A DNA stretch of 64,000 bases from NCBI RefSeq assembly GCF_000757885.1, contig NZ_JQCR01000003.1, forward strand, positions 1,054,001-1,118,000. Direction: 5' to 3'. This document shows positions 16,654 through 26,149 of the stretch, piece by piece (position 1 is the first letter of the stretch; each line of letters starts with the position of its first letter). The stretch is from Paenibacillus wynnii (GTDB taxonomy: Bacteria; Bacillota; Bacilli; Paenibacillales; Paenibacillaceae). The notes under the pieces were generated by a model that saw only the letters and a list, made by a program, of their open reading frames with translations, had not been told where the DNA came from and ran no database searches. A program made the position numbers and the translations under genes.

Positions 16654-17778
16654 TTAGGGAGTTCGTTTTTTTCCGGCATCAATCTTATAAGGATCCAGAC
16701 CCTCCCAGATGTTCGCAATATCCGCCTGTTCAGGATGTTCAAACACCAGGAAAGCTGTTGGTAAATAACGCTCACCGTATTCAGATGAAGGCTTGTTTAC
16801 TATCTGATTATCTTTCACAAGCACAGTAGATGAACCTCCATCCAGATTCGCCGCGATCACCGCTCCATGCTTCAAGAGAATTTGCTGAACATCATAGAGG
16901 TTCGCACCGATGCTGTATCCCGGTTGTCTACCGTCAATGACTACGAATATTATAGCTCCGTCTGCACGTTGGCCCATAGCAGTACGAGGAGCAATTCCCC
17001 AGCCTTCTGCGGCATTTCTAATCAGACCCTTGCCGTTTACAATAAGACGCGGCTGAAACGTGACTGCCTCTTGAACATCCAACTTGCTAAGTTCTTCAAG
17101 AGAGTACTTTCCGGCAATCATCTTCCCCTTAGTATCCAGACCTACAATCTGAGTAGAATTTTTACCGCCCAAACCTTCGTAATATAATTCCCCTTGTGAA
17201 ATAACGACACCTATCGGTTTGAATCCGTTGCCTTTCCAGTTGGGATCGGCAAACCCGCCGCCATTAACCCCGGCAATCGCACCTGTACGTGAAACCATGT
17301 GGGATACCTTCTCACCGGAGCCGACCTTATTCGGTATACCCAAACGGATTTTGGTAGGATCATTCACGATCATGACGAATCCCGTATAACCACTGCCTGA
17401 AACATTCTCAACCTCGACAAGGGGTTTCACTAGTTCTTCTTCTTGGGGTTTAGCAGTGTCTATGGTATGGGTATCTTCTTCCACACCCATCTGTTCGAAG
17501 CGGGTACTATACTCCGACACCCGATTTTTCAATTCATCTTCGCCTATAATATATTTCGCCAAATAACGGTGCTGGGTTGTAATCAAAGTATCTGCGACCA
17601 AGAAACGGAAATTTCGGGCCGATGGAGCCAAGTAAAACCAGCCCCCCGCTGCAAGGATCAGTATCAAAAAAGTTAGAATTACTTTGGAAAGGGTACGGAA
17701 AAAACTTTTCTTCTTTCGTTTCTGACTTTTTCTCTTCTTCTTAACCGTGGAACGCTGAGGTAATGATGACGGGTTCAC
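16654..17778 (-). CDS. Phosphodiester glycosidase family protein (NAGPA domain)
   Basis: A basic N-terminus (KKKRKSQKRKKKSF) and one membrane helix (LILAAGGWFYL) anchor a large external C-terminal domain. That domain carries NAGPA/DUF2233 motifs: GAIAGVNGGGF, IIFVVIDGRQPGYS and NLDGGSST. Family members cleave phosphodiester-linked sugars or act in exopolysaccharide and cell-wall metabolism. The frame is open to 17886. GTG 17778 is preferred because AAGGAGG lies 11 bases before it, giving 374 residues. It is a single-gene unit with its own terminator. Confidence 0.82.
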   Translation of the reverse strand: MNPSSLPQRSTVKKKRKSQKRKKKSFFRTLSKVILTFLILILAAGGWFYLAPSARNFRFLVADTLITTQHRYLAKYIIGEDELKNRVSEYSTRFEQMGVEEDTHTIDTAKPQEEELVKPLVEVENVSGSGYTGFVMIVNDPTKIRLGIPNKVGSGEKVSHMVSRTGAIAGVNGGGFADPNWKGNGFKPIGVVISQGELYYEGLGGKNSTQIVGLDTKGKMIAGKYSLEELSKLDVQEAVTFQPRLIVNGKGLIRNAAEGWGIAPRTAMGQRADGAIIFVVIDGRQPGYSIGANLYDVQQILLKHGAVIAANLDGGSSTVLVKDNQIVNKPSSEYGERYLPTAFLVFEHPEQADIANIWEGLDPYKIDAGKKRTP

Positions 17779-17883
17779 TTCTTTTAATTCCTCCTTGAAT
17801 CGTACATGTCTACTAACAGTTATCATAAACGAAAATTTCGGATTAAAAGTTTCAGTTTTTTCAATTCTACGAGCAAAAAATGA

Positions 17884-17914
17884 CAAAAAAAGACTCAGGA
17901 AACCTCTGAGCCTT
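17884..17914 (-). terminator. Terminator of the DUF1796 gene
   Basis: On the minus strand GGCTCAGAGG and CCTGAGTC pair with one bulge and are followed by seven T. It overlaps the upstream region of the glycosidase gene. Confidence 0.75.
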
Positions 17915-17950
17915 AAGTGAAAGTATTACTTATAAGATTACCTACTCGAA

Positions 17951-18580
17951 CTATCGAACGTGAAATCCATCCAAAATGATCTTCCACAGGTAATCGTTAT
18001 TTTCAAACATATCCGGCACCTCAGGGATCTGAAGAGCGCATACATTATGGAAAGGCCAAGGGGTTTCAACCACTCCTTGTACTGGGGCGTGGTTAATGAC
18101 AAGTACATTGAACTCCCCGGCTACCAGTCCTTTTAGAACCTCTAAGAGTTCCGCTGTTTCATGTATGGTTCCTTCCGTGCGAATAAATAATATGCGATTA
18201 GCATTCTGAAGTGTCTGTAGAAACCGCGGAACCCGCCGATCCACCTTTGCTCTAAGCTCAGGGTAGCTTATAAGCTGCTCAGGTGTGTTCTCCTTTAGGT
18301 GGAAATCATGATGGGAGAAGATATGATAGGCGGCATCTCGTACAATATAACTTTCAGCCTTTTCGTTAATTCCTGTTATTGCTAGATTAGGGAATTCCAT
18401 AAAATTCACAAAACGATTGCGCAGTAAATGATTAACTCCTGCTTGAATAGGCGACTCCACCCAATCCAGCACGCCTCCTACCTTCCTTAACATATGACGA
18501 GATAATTGAGTTGCAGCTAGACAATTATGTCCTAAACTGAAAATAACATCATAGGTACCCTTAATTTCATTGTAATTCAA
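17951..18580 (-). CDS. DUF1796 papain-like cysteine peptidase family protein
   Basis: The 209-residue protein opens with YDVIFSLGHNCLAATQL, the hallmark of DUF1796, where the Cys is the presumed nucleophile. HIFSHHDF and the VLVINHAP segment fit the rest of the family. Relatives are often encoded with glycosyltransferases or in natural-product clusters (BtrH type). The gene is divergent from a GT2 glycosyltransferase. Whether it cuts peptides or acts as an acyltransferase is unknown. Confidence 0.8.
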   Translation of the reverse strand: MNYNEIKGTYDVIFSLGHNCLAATQLSRHMLRKVGGVLDWVESPIQAGVNHLLRNRFVNFMEFPNLAITGINEKAESYIVRDAAYHIFSHHDFHLKENTPEQLISYPELRAKVDRRVPRFLQTLQNANRILFIRTEGTIHETAELLEVLKGLVAGEFNVLVINHAPVQGVVETPWPFHNVCALQIPEVPDMFENNDYLWKIILDGFHVR

Positions 18581-18735
18581 TGTACATCCCTCCCTATACT
18601 GCTATTAAATTAAGCAGCGGGAAAAAGGGATTGGACAGTTTGGTCTATTTTCATGCAGATAGACAGGTATTCAGGTCGTATAGGACTTACGCTACATACA
18701 ATAATTCAGAAATTAATGACGGGTGGTGTGTAGTA

Positions 18736-19611
18736 TTGGCCAAGATATCAGTTCTCATGCCGGTATATAATGTAGCAAATTATATTGAAGAATCAATCTG
18801 CAGTATTCTGACGCAAACCTATCGGGATTTCGAATTGTTAATTATTGATGATGGATCTACAGACGGAACCTTAGATATCATCAGAAAGTTTGACGACAGC
18901 AGAATCAAATTAATTACTCATACGATCAACTTGGGTATCATCGAATCCTTAAATCAAGGGATAGATTTAGCCAACGGCGAGTATATTGCCCGAATGGACG
19001 GGGATGATATCGCATTGCCCCAGCGCTTTGAGCGCCAGGTGGCATTCATGGATGCTCATCCAGACTGCGGTGTGTGTGGCTCTCAGGTTCGTTACTTGGG
19101 AAGAAACGAGATTACCAAGAAACCCTTAAATCATGAAGAAATTAAATGCTGGCAGTTATTCCACTGTACTCTTGTCCATCCCTCCGTAATGATCCGAAAA
19201 TCCGTTCTTAACAACCATGGAATCCGGTATTTGTACTATTATTATGCGGAGGATTATGAAATATGGAATCGATTAGCAGAAGTTACGCAAATTGTTAACT
19301 TACCTGAAGTATTACTCGTATACAGACTGCATTCTCAACAAGTCTCTAACGTACATGAACTTGTTCAAGAGCAGCATGCTGAGAGTATCCGGAAGAATCA
19401 GTTGCGCCAGCTCGATATTGAAACCTCCGTTGAGGAATATCAGACACATTTGGATTTTTGCCACTTTAGAATTCGAGTTCAAGAACCAGACCAATATTAT
19501 AAAGCATTAGCCTGGGCTCATAAGATACTTGAAGGCAATCTAAGGAGACAAAAATACGAACATCAGACTTTAAATACGGTATTATCCCAATGCTTCAGTT
19601 TATCTAGGTAA
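18736..19611 (+). CDS. Family 2 glycosyltransferase
   Basis: This GT-A fold enzyme starts AKISVLMPVYNVANYI. It has the nucleotide-binding IIDDGSTDGTLDII and the metal-binding MDGDD (ARMDGDDIALPQRFERQ). A third conserved acidic site is seen as YYAEDYEIWNRL. The open frame begins at 18580, but the domain begins at the TTG at 18736, which has GGGTGG nine bases upstream. That gives 291 residues and leaves about 155 bases between it and the divergent DUF1796 gene. The C-terminal ~90 residues have no known domain. It ends tail to tail with an eight-base overlap on the histidine kinase gene. Confidence 0.85.
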   Translation: MAKISVLMPVYNVANYIEESICSILTQTYRDFELLIIDDGSTDGTLDIIRKFDDSRIKLITHTINLGIIESLNQGIDLANGEYIARMDGDDIALPQRFERQVAFMDAHPDCGVCGSQVRYLGRNEITKKPLNHEEIKCWQLFHCTLVHPSVMIRKSVLNNHGIRYLYYYYAEDYEIWNRLAEVTQIVNLPEVLLVYRLHSQQVSNVHELVQEQHAESIRKNQLRQLDIETSVEEYQTHLDFCHFRIRVQEPDQYYKALAWAHKILEGNLRRQKYEHQTLNTVLSQCFSLSR

Positions 19612-20983
19612 AATGGACCTCGAAGCGGGTACCGATTCCAACTTTACTAGTAATCACAATTTTACCACCGTGGAGATCCATCAGCTTTTTAACGATAGAG
19701 AGTCCAAGTCCACTCCCGCCGTATTGCCTGGAACGAGATTTCTCCACCCGGTAAAACCGATCAAAGATATAAGGGATCTCTGCTTCAGGTATACCCATGC
19801 CCGTGTCCTCTACAATAAAAGCAACGGAGCCTGCTCCAAAATCTAGATAAACTTTGATTTCACCATGATCTGTATAGCGAATAGCATTTTCCAAAAGATT
19901 CATCACAATCTGTTCCATGCGTTTCTCATCCCCGTGAACCTTCACGGCTGTTCCAATATACTGCACGTCCAGCTTAAGATCTTTCTCCCGGGCCTTCAAT
20001 TCAACTTTATGAACTGCCCGGTCTACCATTTGGGATAGATCCACCCATTCAAAGGTTAGAGAAATATTGCCTTCTTCCATCTTGGCCAGTTCAAAAAGGT
20101 CGTCAACCAGATGTTGAATTCGGTGCGCTTCCTGATAAATAATATTCAAATACAGGTTTTTCTCCTCTTCAGTCTCATATAGACCATCCATGACTACCTT
20201 CGCATAACCTTCCAGATAAGTAATGGGTGTTCGAAGCTCATGAGAGATATTAGCTAGAAACTCCTGACGAGTATCGCGGTATCGCTGAAGATCCACGGCC
20301 AGGTCATTTATGGCACCTGCAAGAAATCCAATCTCATCTTTACTTCGAATGGTTAGCCTGGTTTCGAGTTCACCGGCAGCAATTTGACGGGTTGCCTTTT
20401 GCATTTGTACAAGCGGACGGGACAAAGCTCTGGCAATTACCCAAGTGATGCCCATGGCCAAGATAAATGCGCCGAATCCGGACAAGAATAATATATTCCG
20501 AACATCAGATAGGGAACGATCCATACTTTCTGTGGAAGCCATTACGTAGAGAGCAGAGCGTATGGTTTCCCCTTCCAGTATAGGTTGTCCTGTTACGAAG
20601 TAGCGATGTCCACTAGGATCTTTATAGTCAAAGCTTACGCTATCCCCTAGGAATATTCCCTTTAAGTCAGCAGCACGAATAAAGGAACGGTCGGTTGAAT
20701 CGTGCACACCTGAATGGAAATCAACGTTTCCGTTCTTAGAAATATTAAAGATACTGACATTCGAGAATTCAGCAAAGGTACGCATCATCTGTTCTGTAGT
20801 CGTATCTTGAGATTCAGCCATTATCGTAAAGTGAGAGGTAAGCTCCTCCGTCTCTGTTTGCATTTCACTGTAATAAAAATTAGTAAACATCCGGTCAATG
20901 GTAAAGCCCAGAAACAACAGTACCACTAAAAAGACGGAAATGATTACAACACCGAGTTTTCGCCCGATAATGTTATTTCTCAT
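19604..20983 (-). CDS. Sensor histidine kinase, BaeS/VicK-like
   Basis: The 459-residue kinase has a first membrane helix (10-30), an external sensor domain (31-160), a second helix (about 163-187) and HAMP (about 188-240). The phosphoacceptor is His248 in ANISHELRTPITYLEGY. The ATPase domain has the N box MNLLENAIRYT (361-371) and G boxes at VEDTGMGIP and GSGLGLSI. Its start codon overlaps the stop of the response regulator by one base (TAATG), so translation is coupled. The signal is unknown; cell-envelope stress is common for this layout. Confidence 0.92.
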   Translation of the reverse strand: MRNNIIGRKLGVVIISVFLVVLLFLGFTIDRMFTNFYYSEMQTETEELTSHFTIMAESQDTTTEQMMRTFAEFSNVSIFNISKNGNVDFHSGVHDSTDRSFIRAADLKGIFLGDSVSFDYKDPSGHRYFVTGQPILEGETIRSALYVMASTESMDRSLSDVRNILFLSGFGAFILAMGITWVIARALSRPLVQMQKATRQIAAGELETRLTIRSKDEIGFLAGAINDLAVDLQRYRDTRQEFLANISHELRTPITYLEGYAKVVMDGLYETEEEKNLYLNIIYQEAHRIQHLVDDLFELAKMEEGNISLTFEWVDLSQMVDRAVHKVELKAREKDLKLDVQYIGTAVKVHGDEKRMEQIVMNLLENAIRYTDHGEIKVYLDFGAGSVAFIVEDTGMGIPEAEIPYIFDRFYRVEKSRSRQYGGSGLGLSIVKKLMDLHGGKIVITSKVGIGTRFEVHFT

Positions 20984-21693
20984 TAGACATCACCAGGAAT
21001 CTGAAATTTATAGCCGAGTCCCCAGACGGTCTGTATCGGGTTATACGGGAGCCCTGCATTGTGCAGCTTCTCACGGATATTCTTGATGTGTGAATCTATG
21101 ACACGAGTCTCTCCTCCGTAATCATTCCCCCATAACCTGTCCACAAGCTCTTCCCTGTTGAACGCACGTTGCCTGCTCTGGGCCAGCGTAGATAGAAGAT
21201 CAAATTCCTTAAGCGTAAACTCGACGTTTGTATCTTGAATATGAACCTCACGGGACTCTGGATAGATCTTCAGACCGGGAAATTCAATAACAACACGTTC
21301 TGGTTGTTTGGCCTGCAATCCTCCGGTGGAACGCCGAAGTAAAGAATAGATTCGAGCCAATAACTCTTCCGGTTCAAAAGGTTTGGTTAAATAATCATCC
21401 GCACCCATTCCAAGCCCCTGAACTTTGTCCTTTGTCTCTGAGCGGGCGGTTAGCATCAGAACCGGAATGGTCGAATCGGTCTCCCGGATCAACTTGCAGA
21501 CTTGCCAACCATCCATATCCGGCATCATCACATCTAACAAAATCAGATCAAATTGATGCTCACGCCACATCGCCAAGGCTTCATGTCCTGTTGTAGCTTC
21601 CTTGGTTCCAAAGCCCTCTTTACTTAGATAGATCCGCAGCAGATTGCGCATGTTCCATTCATCATCTACGATTAGAACCTGAAGTTTCGACAA
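20983..21693 (-). CDS. OmpR/PhoB-type response regulator
   Basis: The receiver domain has the acidic pair at VDDE, phospho-Asp54 in LILLDVMMPDMDG and Lys104 in YLTKPFEPEE. A winged-helix output domain follows (about 135-232, ending TVWGLGYKFQIPG). The frame is open to 21960, but family alignment and a GAAGGTGAT ribosome site fix the start at TTG 21693, giving 236 residues. It is the first gene of a two-gene operon with the kinase. Confidence 0.92.
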   Translation of the reverse strand: MSKLQVLIVDDEWNMRNLLRIYLSKEGFGTKEATTGHEALAMWREHQFDLILLDVMMPDMDGWQVCKLIRETDSTIPVLMLTARSETKDKVQGLGMGADDYLTKPFEPEELLARIYSLLRRSTGGLQAKQPERVVIEFPGLKIYPESREVHIQDTNVEFTLKEFDLLSTLAQSRQRAFNREELVDRLWGNDYGGETRVIDSHIKNIREKLHNAGLPYNPIQTVWGLGYKFQIPGDV

Positions 21694-21798
21694 CCTAATC
21701 ACCTTCTTCGTTATCTTCTTATTTATAAATCCTATAATAACAGTTTGTGGCCGCATACCGGAAGTTTGGTTGTGACTTATTTTAGTTTCACTATTGGT

Positions 21799-21854
21799 AA
21801 AAAAAATAGACTGTCTATTCGTAGAATTTACTATACGAATAGAGACAGTCTTTT
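21799..21854 (-). terminator. Terminator of the sugar dehydrogenase operon
   Basis: AGACTGTC-TATTCGTA pairs with TACGAATA-GAGACAGTCT with a two-base bulge, and T-rich runs lie on both sides. It separates the Gfo/Idh/MocA operon from the two-component operon. Confidence 0.85.
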
Positions 21855-21872
21855 GGGTTGTATGCTTTTGGA

Positions 21873-22880
21873 TTAGAGATTTGTAAGTCTGGCACTCGAA
21901 GAGGTATAGATATCCGAAACCAGCTGTAAAGCCTTCATTCCCTCCGTACCATTCAGCCAAAAATCCCGTTTATCCCTAACATGCTCGTAAAAGTCTTTAA
22001 TCAGCAGACTGTGACTGACGCCCCAATAGGACTTACCCAATGCGTTACCCGTAGGGGGGTGGCTCCATAAGGTTTCTTTACCCTTTTTATAGAGATATAA
22101 GCAATCCCTGCGCTGAATTAATGTCCCTTGTTCAAAAACCAGCTCCAGCTCTACAGGGGAATTTACGAGGTAGGCATTGGTGGCATAGAATAGAGCTCTG
22201 ACGTTATTTTTAAAAAATAAGGTTGCATGCGCCGTATCCTCCACCTCAATAATGCCATTCAGGGCATCTGTAGTGATACTTCCTTTAACTGAGGATATCT
22301 CTCCGCCAAACCATTGAAGTAAATCCAGTGTGTGGATCGTCTGATTAATCAGTACGCCTCCGCCTTCCGTATCCCAGCGACCTCTCCATGTACTATTTGT
22401 ATAATAAGACTCATCGCGGTGCCAGGTTACTATACCCTTCATGCAGATCAGCTGTCCCAGTTCACCAGAGTCCAGAGCCTCCTTGATACGAATCGAAGGC
22501 TCATTATAGCGGTTCTGAAACACGACTCCGAGTTGACCGGTACTGTTCTCAGCAGCTTCCACCATACGCTTTGCAGATGGGAGATCTGAAGCGATCGGCT
22601 TTTCGGTAAGTACATGCTTTCCCGCATTCAAACATTCAATGGCCATCTCAGCGTGTAAGTGATGGGGAGTGCACAAGTGCACCACATCTATATCCGGTCG
22701 GTCCAATAGCTCTCGGTAATCCACCACCCTGGAACATCCGCATTCTCGCGCTGCCTGTTCTGCTTTTGCTGCATCCACATCGACTACCACCCGAAGTTGA
22801 ACTCCCTTCATGGCTGAGATCGCTTTGGCATGTAAAGGTGAAATCGCTCCACATCCTATAATAGCCGCTCCAAGTTCCAT
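21873..22880 (-). CDS. Gfo/Idh/MocA family oxidoreductase (operon gene 4)
   Basis: The 335-residue NAD(P)-dependent sugar dehydrogenase has an N-terminal Rossmann fold (AAIIGCGAISPLHAKAI) and the family motif GKHVLTEKPIA, with the conserved Lys near the active site. The C-terminal alpha/beta domain contains GGGVLINQTIHTLDLLQWF. It follows the preceding gene by 45 bases with only a weak ribosome site. Three related enzymes sit in this operon, so it likely handles one step in oxidation and epimerisation of an inositol- or hexose-type substrate. Confidence 0.88.
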   Translation of the reverse strand: MELGAAIIGCGAISPLHAKAISAMKGVQLRVVVDVDAAKAEQAARECGCSRVVDYRELLDRPDIDVVHLCTPHHLHAEMAIECLNAGKHVLTEKPIASDLPSAKRMVEAAENSTGQLGVVFQNRYNEPSIRIKEALDSGELGQLICMKGIVTWHRDESYYTNSTWRGRWDTEGGGVLINQTIHTLDLLQWFGGEISSVKGSITTDALNGIIEVEDTAHATLFFKNNVRALFYATNAYLVNSPVELELVFEQGTLIQRRDCLYLYKKGKETLWSHPPTGNALGKSYWGVSHSLLIKDFYEHVRDKRDFWLNGTEGMKALQLVSDIYTSSSARLTNL

Positions 22881-22925
22881 CGTCTTTTCACCGTCCGATC
22901 TTCTTTCTGAGCTCTACCCCACGCG

Positions 22926-24011
22926 TTACCTCAAAATTGATGAAAGATGGATTGCCTTAGCTTGTGCTAGAAGGCATAGCTCTGCCGCTTTAAATACATG
23001 AGCCTGCGTCATGGCCAATTCCGTTCGATTCATGCTGTCCAGAATTAGCTCCCCGAAAAAAGGGTATCCGATCTTGCCCGCTACATGCTCATAATGTTCT
23101 CCTTGACTATCTACCCAAAACACATGGTCTGGCGTGCTCGAACGTCCGATATCGGTGTATTTGCGCAGCTCAATATAGCCTTCAGTCCCCATTATCATCG
23201 TTCGTCCGTCTCCCCAGGTGCCCAGACCGCCCGGTGTAAACCAGTCTACTCGGAAATATTGTGTAGCTCCGTTATCCCCCACAAGTGTGGCATCTCCGAA
23301 ATCCTCCAGTTCAGGGTAGGCGCTGTTGTTATAGTTGGCTACTTTGCTGTGAAGGACTGTTGCATCAGTACATCCACAATAGTATAGAAATTGTTCGGTG
23401 TGATGGCTCCCAATATCACACAGGATGCCGCCGTATTTCTCTCTTTGGAAGAACCATTCCGGACGATTAGCAGCATTTAAACGGTGCGGGCCCAATCCGA
23501 TCACTTGTAAAGGACGGCCAATGGCTCCTTGGCGAATGAGTTGACCTGCGTATATTGCACTTTCAACATGCAGTCTTTCACTGAAATAAACCATATACTT
23601 CTGCTTCGTGCGAGCTGACTGCACCCTTGCCGCTTCTAATTGTTCAAGTGTCGTAAAGGGTGTTTTGTCTGTAAAGTAATCCTTACCATGTCCCATGACC
23701 TTAAGCCCTAACGGACCCCGTTCTGAGGGAATAGCAGCAGTAGCCACCATACGCACCCCAGGATCTTCCAGAATTTCTTCTGCCGAACGGGCGGCTCTCA
23801 CTCCCGGGTACCTATCTATAAACGATTTAACCTTTTCCGCATCGGGGTCATACACCCATTTCAACTGAGCTCCAGCTTCTATTAGACCGTTGCACATCCC
23901 ATAGATATGTCCGTGATCTAGAGCAATGGCCGCGAATATGAATTCTCCGGGCTTAACTACAGGTTTGGCTTCATAAGTAGGCGCGTACAGCATTCCATCA
24001 TTGCGACTCAT
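22926..24011 (-). CDS. Gfo/Idh/MocA family oxidoreductase (operon gene 3)
   Basis: This 361-residue enzyme starts MSRNDGMLYAPTYEAKPVV and has a divergent nucleotide-binding start (FIFAAIALDHGHIYGM). The EKP motif is replaced by DYFTDKTPFTTLEQL, as in a subgroup of the family. CDIGSHHTEQFLYY belongs to the substrate domain. The frame extends to 24125, but the ATG at 24011 lies one base after the stop of the preceding gene and is the expected coupled start. The substrate is not known. Confidence 0.85.
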   Translation of the reverse strand: MSRNDGMLYAPTYEAKPVVKPGEFIFAAIALDHGHIYGMCNGLIEAGAQLKWVYDPDAEKVKSFIDRYPGVRAARSAEEILEDPGVRMVATAAIPSERGPLGLKVMGHGKDYFTDKTPFTTLEQLEAARVQSARTKQKYMVYFSERLHVESAIYAGQLIRQGAIGRPLQVIGLGPHRLNAANRPEWFFQREKYGGILCDIGSHHTEQFLYYCGCTDATVLHSKVANYNNSAYPELEDFGDATLVGDNGATQYFRVDWFTPGGLGTWGDGRTMIMGTEGYIELRKYTDIGRSSTPDHVFWVDSQGEHYEHVAGKIGYPFFGELILDSMNRTELAMTQAHVFKAAELCLLAQAKAIHLSSILR

Positions 24012-24012
24012 C

Positions 24013-24789
24013 CTAAACCCCCTCGATCGTATGTAAAAGATAGTCCAAACTAATGGTAACGCTCTCAAAGGGATCCCGTCGGCAAACGTCCTGCTCCACC
24101 ACATACCATTCAACACCGGTCTCACGACAAGCCTTAATAATACCCGGATAATTCATATTCCCTTCACCCACCTCAGCAAAAACAGGCTTTCGATCAATTA
24201 CGGCCATATCTTTAAGATGGACCACTTGCATTCTGTCGTTGACCTTGTGAATCCATTCCACCGGATCCGCACCTGCTGCCTGTAACCAATATAAATCGAG
24301 CTCGAAGCCCACATAATCAGGATCTGTCTCTGCCAAAAGAATGTCCATTCCTGTTCTGCCGTCCTCTAGGCGTTCAAACTCAAAATCATGATTATGGTAA
24401 ATAAATTGCAAGCCGTAATTCTCATTCAATCGTTTGGCGATTGCTGAAATCTCTTTAATAAAGATACGGTAACCTTCCAGACCGGTGCGGTACAGATCGG
24501 GCAACCCGCCTAATCCGATATATTTGCAGTTCCACAGCTGATGTTCTTTAGCCAGAGCGTCCAAATCATCCACCAAACGAGTCCATGGCACATGCGTAGC
24601 GCATATCTCCAATCCATATTCATCGGCGAATTGTTTAACTACCAACGGATCGATAGGTCCGATACCAGACACCTGAACGGCGGTATAACCTATGGAAGCC
24701 AGCTTTTGAAAAGTTGACCTTAATTCTTCTTTGGTCTGTGTATACTCTCTAAAGGTGTACATTTGTGCTGCAATCATCGAAGGCTTCAT
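24013..24789 (-). CDS. Sugar phosphate isomerase/epimerase, xylose-isomerase-like TIM barrel
   Basis: The 258-residue protein of the AP_endonuc_2 superfamily opens MKPSMIAAQMYTFREYTQTK. Conserved metal-site patterns are LQFIYHNHDFEFE, YVGFELDLYWLQAAG, VVHLKDM and the final WYVVEQD. Such enzymes act as keto-sugar or inosose isomerases or dehydratases. Its place between dehydrogenases supports a role in sugar or cyclitol interconversion. Confidence 0.86.
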   Translation of the reverse strand: MKPSMIAAQMYTFREYTQTKEELRSTFQKLASIGYTAVQVSGIGPIDPLVVKQFADEYGLEICATHVPWTRLVDDLDALAKEHQLWNCKYIGLGGLPDLYRTGLEGYRIFIKEISAIAKRLNENYGLQFIYHNHDFEFERLEDGRTGMDILLAETDPDYVGFELDLYWLQAAGADPVEWIHKVNDRMQVVHLKDMAVIDRKPVFAEVGEGNMNYPGIIKACRETGVEWYVVEQDVCRRDPFESVTISLDYLLHTIEGV

Positions 24790-24819
24790 CTGTATTCATC
24801 TCCATAGTCTATTTATCGT

Positions 24820-25983
24820 TTAGTGAGTTCCCTTAACATCCAGCGGCTTACTTACCACGTTTTCTTTTACAAAATTGGAGTATTTGATTTTATCAGACAG
24901 CTTCTCAAAGAATAAGTCTTCATCGATGGGCAGTTCTACCCAGTTGTCGGTCCAAGCCGATAAATACATGGCATTTGAAAGAGTTAGACCCTTAATTCCT
25001 TCTTCACCAGGTGCGAGGAGCGGCTCGTTAAAGGAAATAGCGTTCGTGAAATTACGAAGGATGCCTAAATGCTGTTCACCTATTCCTTTTTCTACCGGAA
25101 TTTCACACTTCCAGCATTCCGGGGCACCGAAACCGCCTGTGAATTCTGCATTGAACTTGGGTTCCGGTGTCCGTAAACGCCAGAAAGTTAGTGCCCCGTC
25201 TTCCACGACAATTTTTCCGTTATCCCCATTTATTTCAAAACGGTTGGTTCCCGGTGCTTCACCAGTGGTAGTAATAAATAAGCCCGTAGCGCCGTTCTCA
25301 TACTCCACATACGCGGTAACATCGTCTTCCACCTCTATATCACGATATTTACCGAAGTGGCAGAAAGCCCGGACCCGCTTGGGCATCATTCCTGTTGTCC
25401 ACTGCCACAGATCTAATTGATGCGGGTCTTGATTCAATAACACGCCGCCGCCTTCACCTGCCCAGCTGGCGCGCCAGCCGCCGGAATTATAATAACTCTG
25501 AGAGCGATACCAATTCGTGATAATCCAGTTGGTTCGGCGGATTTCACCAAGCTCTCCGGATTGAATGAGCTCTCTCAGCTTCTGGTAAAGGGGATTCGTC
25601 CGCTGATTATACATGATTCCGAATTTGCGATCCGACAGAGCGGCAGCATCATTCATTTCTCGCACAGCCTTTGTGTATACCCCGGCCGGTTTCTCTATCA
25701 ACACATGATATCCATAGCTTAACGCTTCTATGGCGAGCGTGGGGTGATCATAGTGGGGTGTGGAGATCAGTACAGCGTCAACAGAATGCGACTTGAATAA
25801 GTCGATTGGATTTTGGAATAAAACCACACTCTCCGGTAAATTCTTCTCAGCCCATTTCAGTCGTTCCGGGTCCATATCGCACACGGCCGTAAGCTCTGCG
25901 CCTTTAACCTCATTTAGCAGACTCAAGGCGTGGCTTCGGCCCATATTTCCTAATCCAATAATTCCATAGCGTACTAACTCCAA
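24820..25983 (-). CDS. Gfo/Idh/MocA family oxidoreductase (operon gene 1)
   Basis: The 387-residue enzyme has the dinucleotide-binding start RYGIIGLGNMGRSHAL, the EKP motif in GYHVLIEKPAGVYTKAV, and GGGVLLNQDPHQLDLWQW in the catalytic domain. It is the first gene of the minus-strand operon and starts 166 bases from the divergent AraC regulator, which probably controls it. No transporter gene is present in the operon, so substrate uptake must be encoded elsewhere. Confidence 0.9.
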   Translation of the reverse strand: MELVRYGIIGLGNMGRSHALSLLNEVKGAELTAVCDMDPERLKWAEKNLPESVVLFQNPIDLFKSHSVDAVLISTPHYDHPTLAIEALSYGYHVLIEKPAGVYTKAVREMNDAAALSDRKFGIMYNQRTNPLYQKLRELIQSGELGEIRRTNWIITNWYRSQSYYNSGGWRASWAGEGGGVLLNQDPHQLDLWQWTTGMMPKRVRAFCHFGKYRDIEVEDDVTAYVEYENGATGLFITTTGEAPGTNRFEINGDNGKIVVEDGALTFWRLRTPEPKFNAEFTGGFGAPECWKCEIPVEKGIGEQHLGILRNFTNAISFNEPLLAPGEEGIKGLTLSNAMYLSAWTDNWVELPIDEDLFFEKLSDKIKYSNFVKENVVSKPLDVKGTH

Positions 25984-26149
25984 CGTGGGTCACATCCCTA
26001 TTCTTTTTTAAGTTTATGGTTAGAGAATATACCCAATTGCCGAAAGATAACATGACTGAAACTAAGAATCTTTTGTCAAATAATAAGATGTATTAGATAA
26101 ATGAAATCCGATATAATCAATAACAAGCATCACTAGAAGGAGTGAGACC

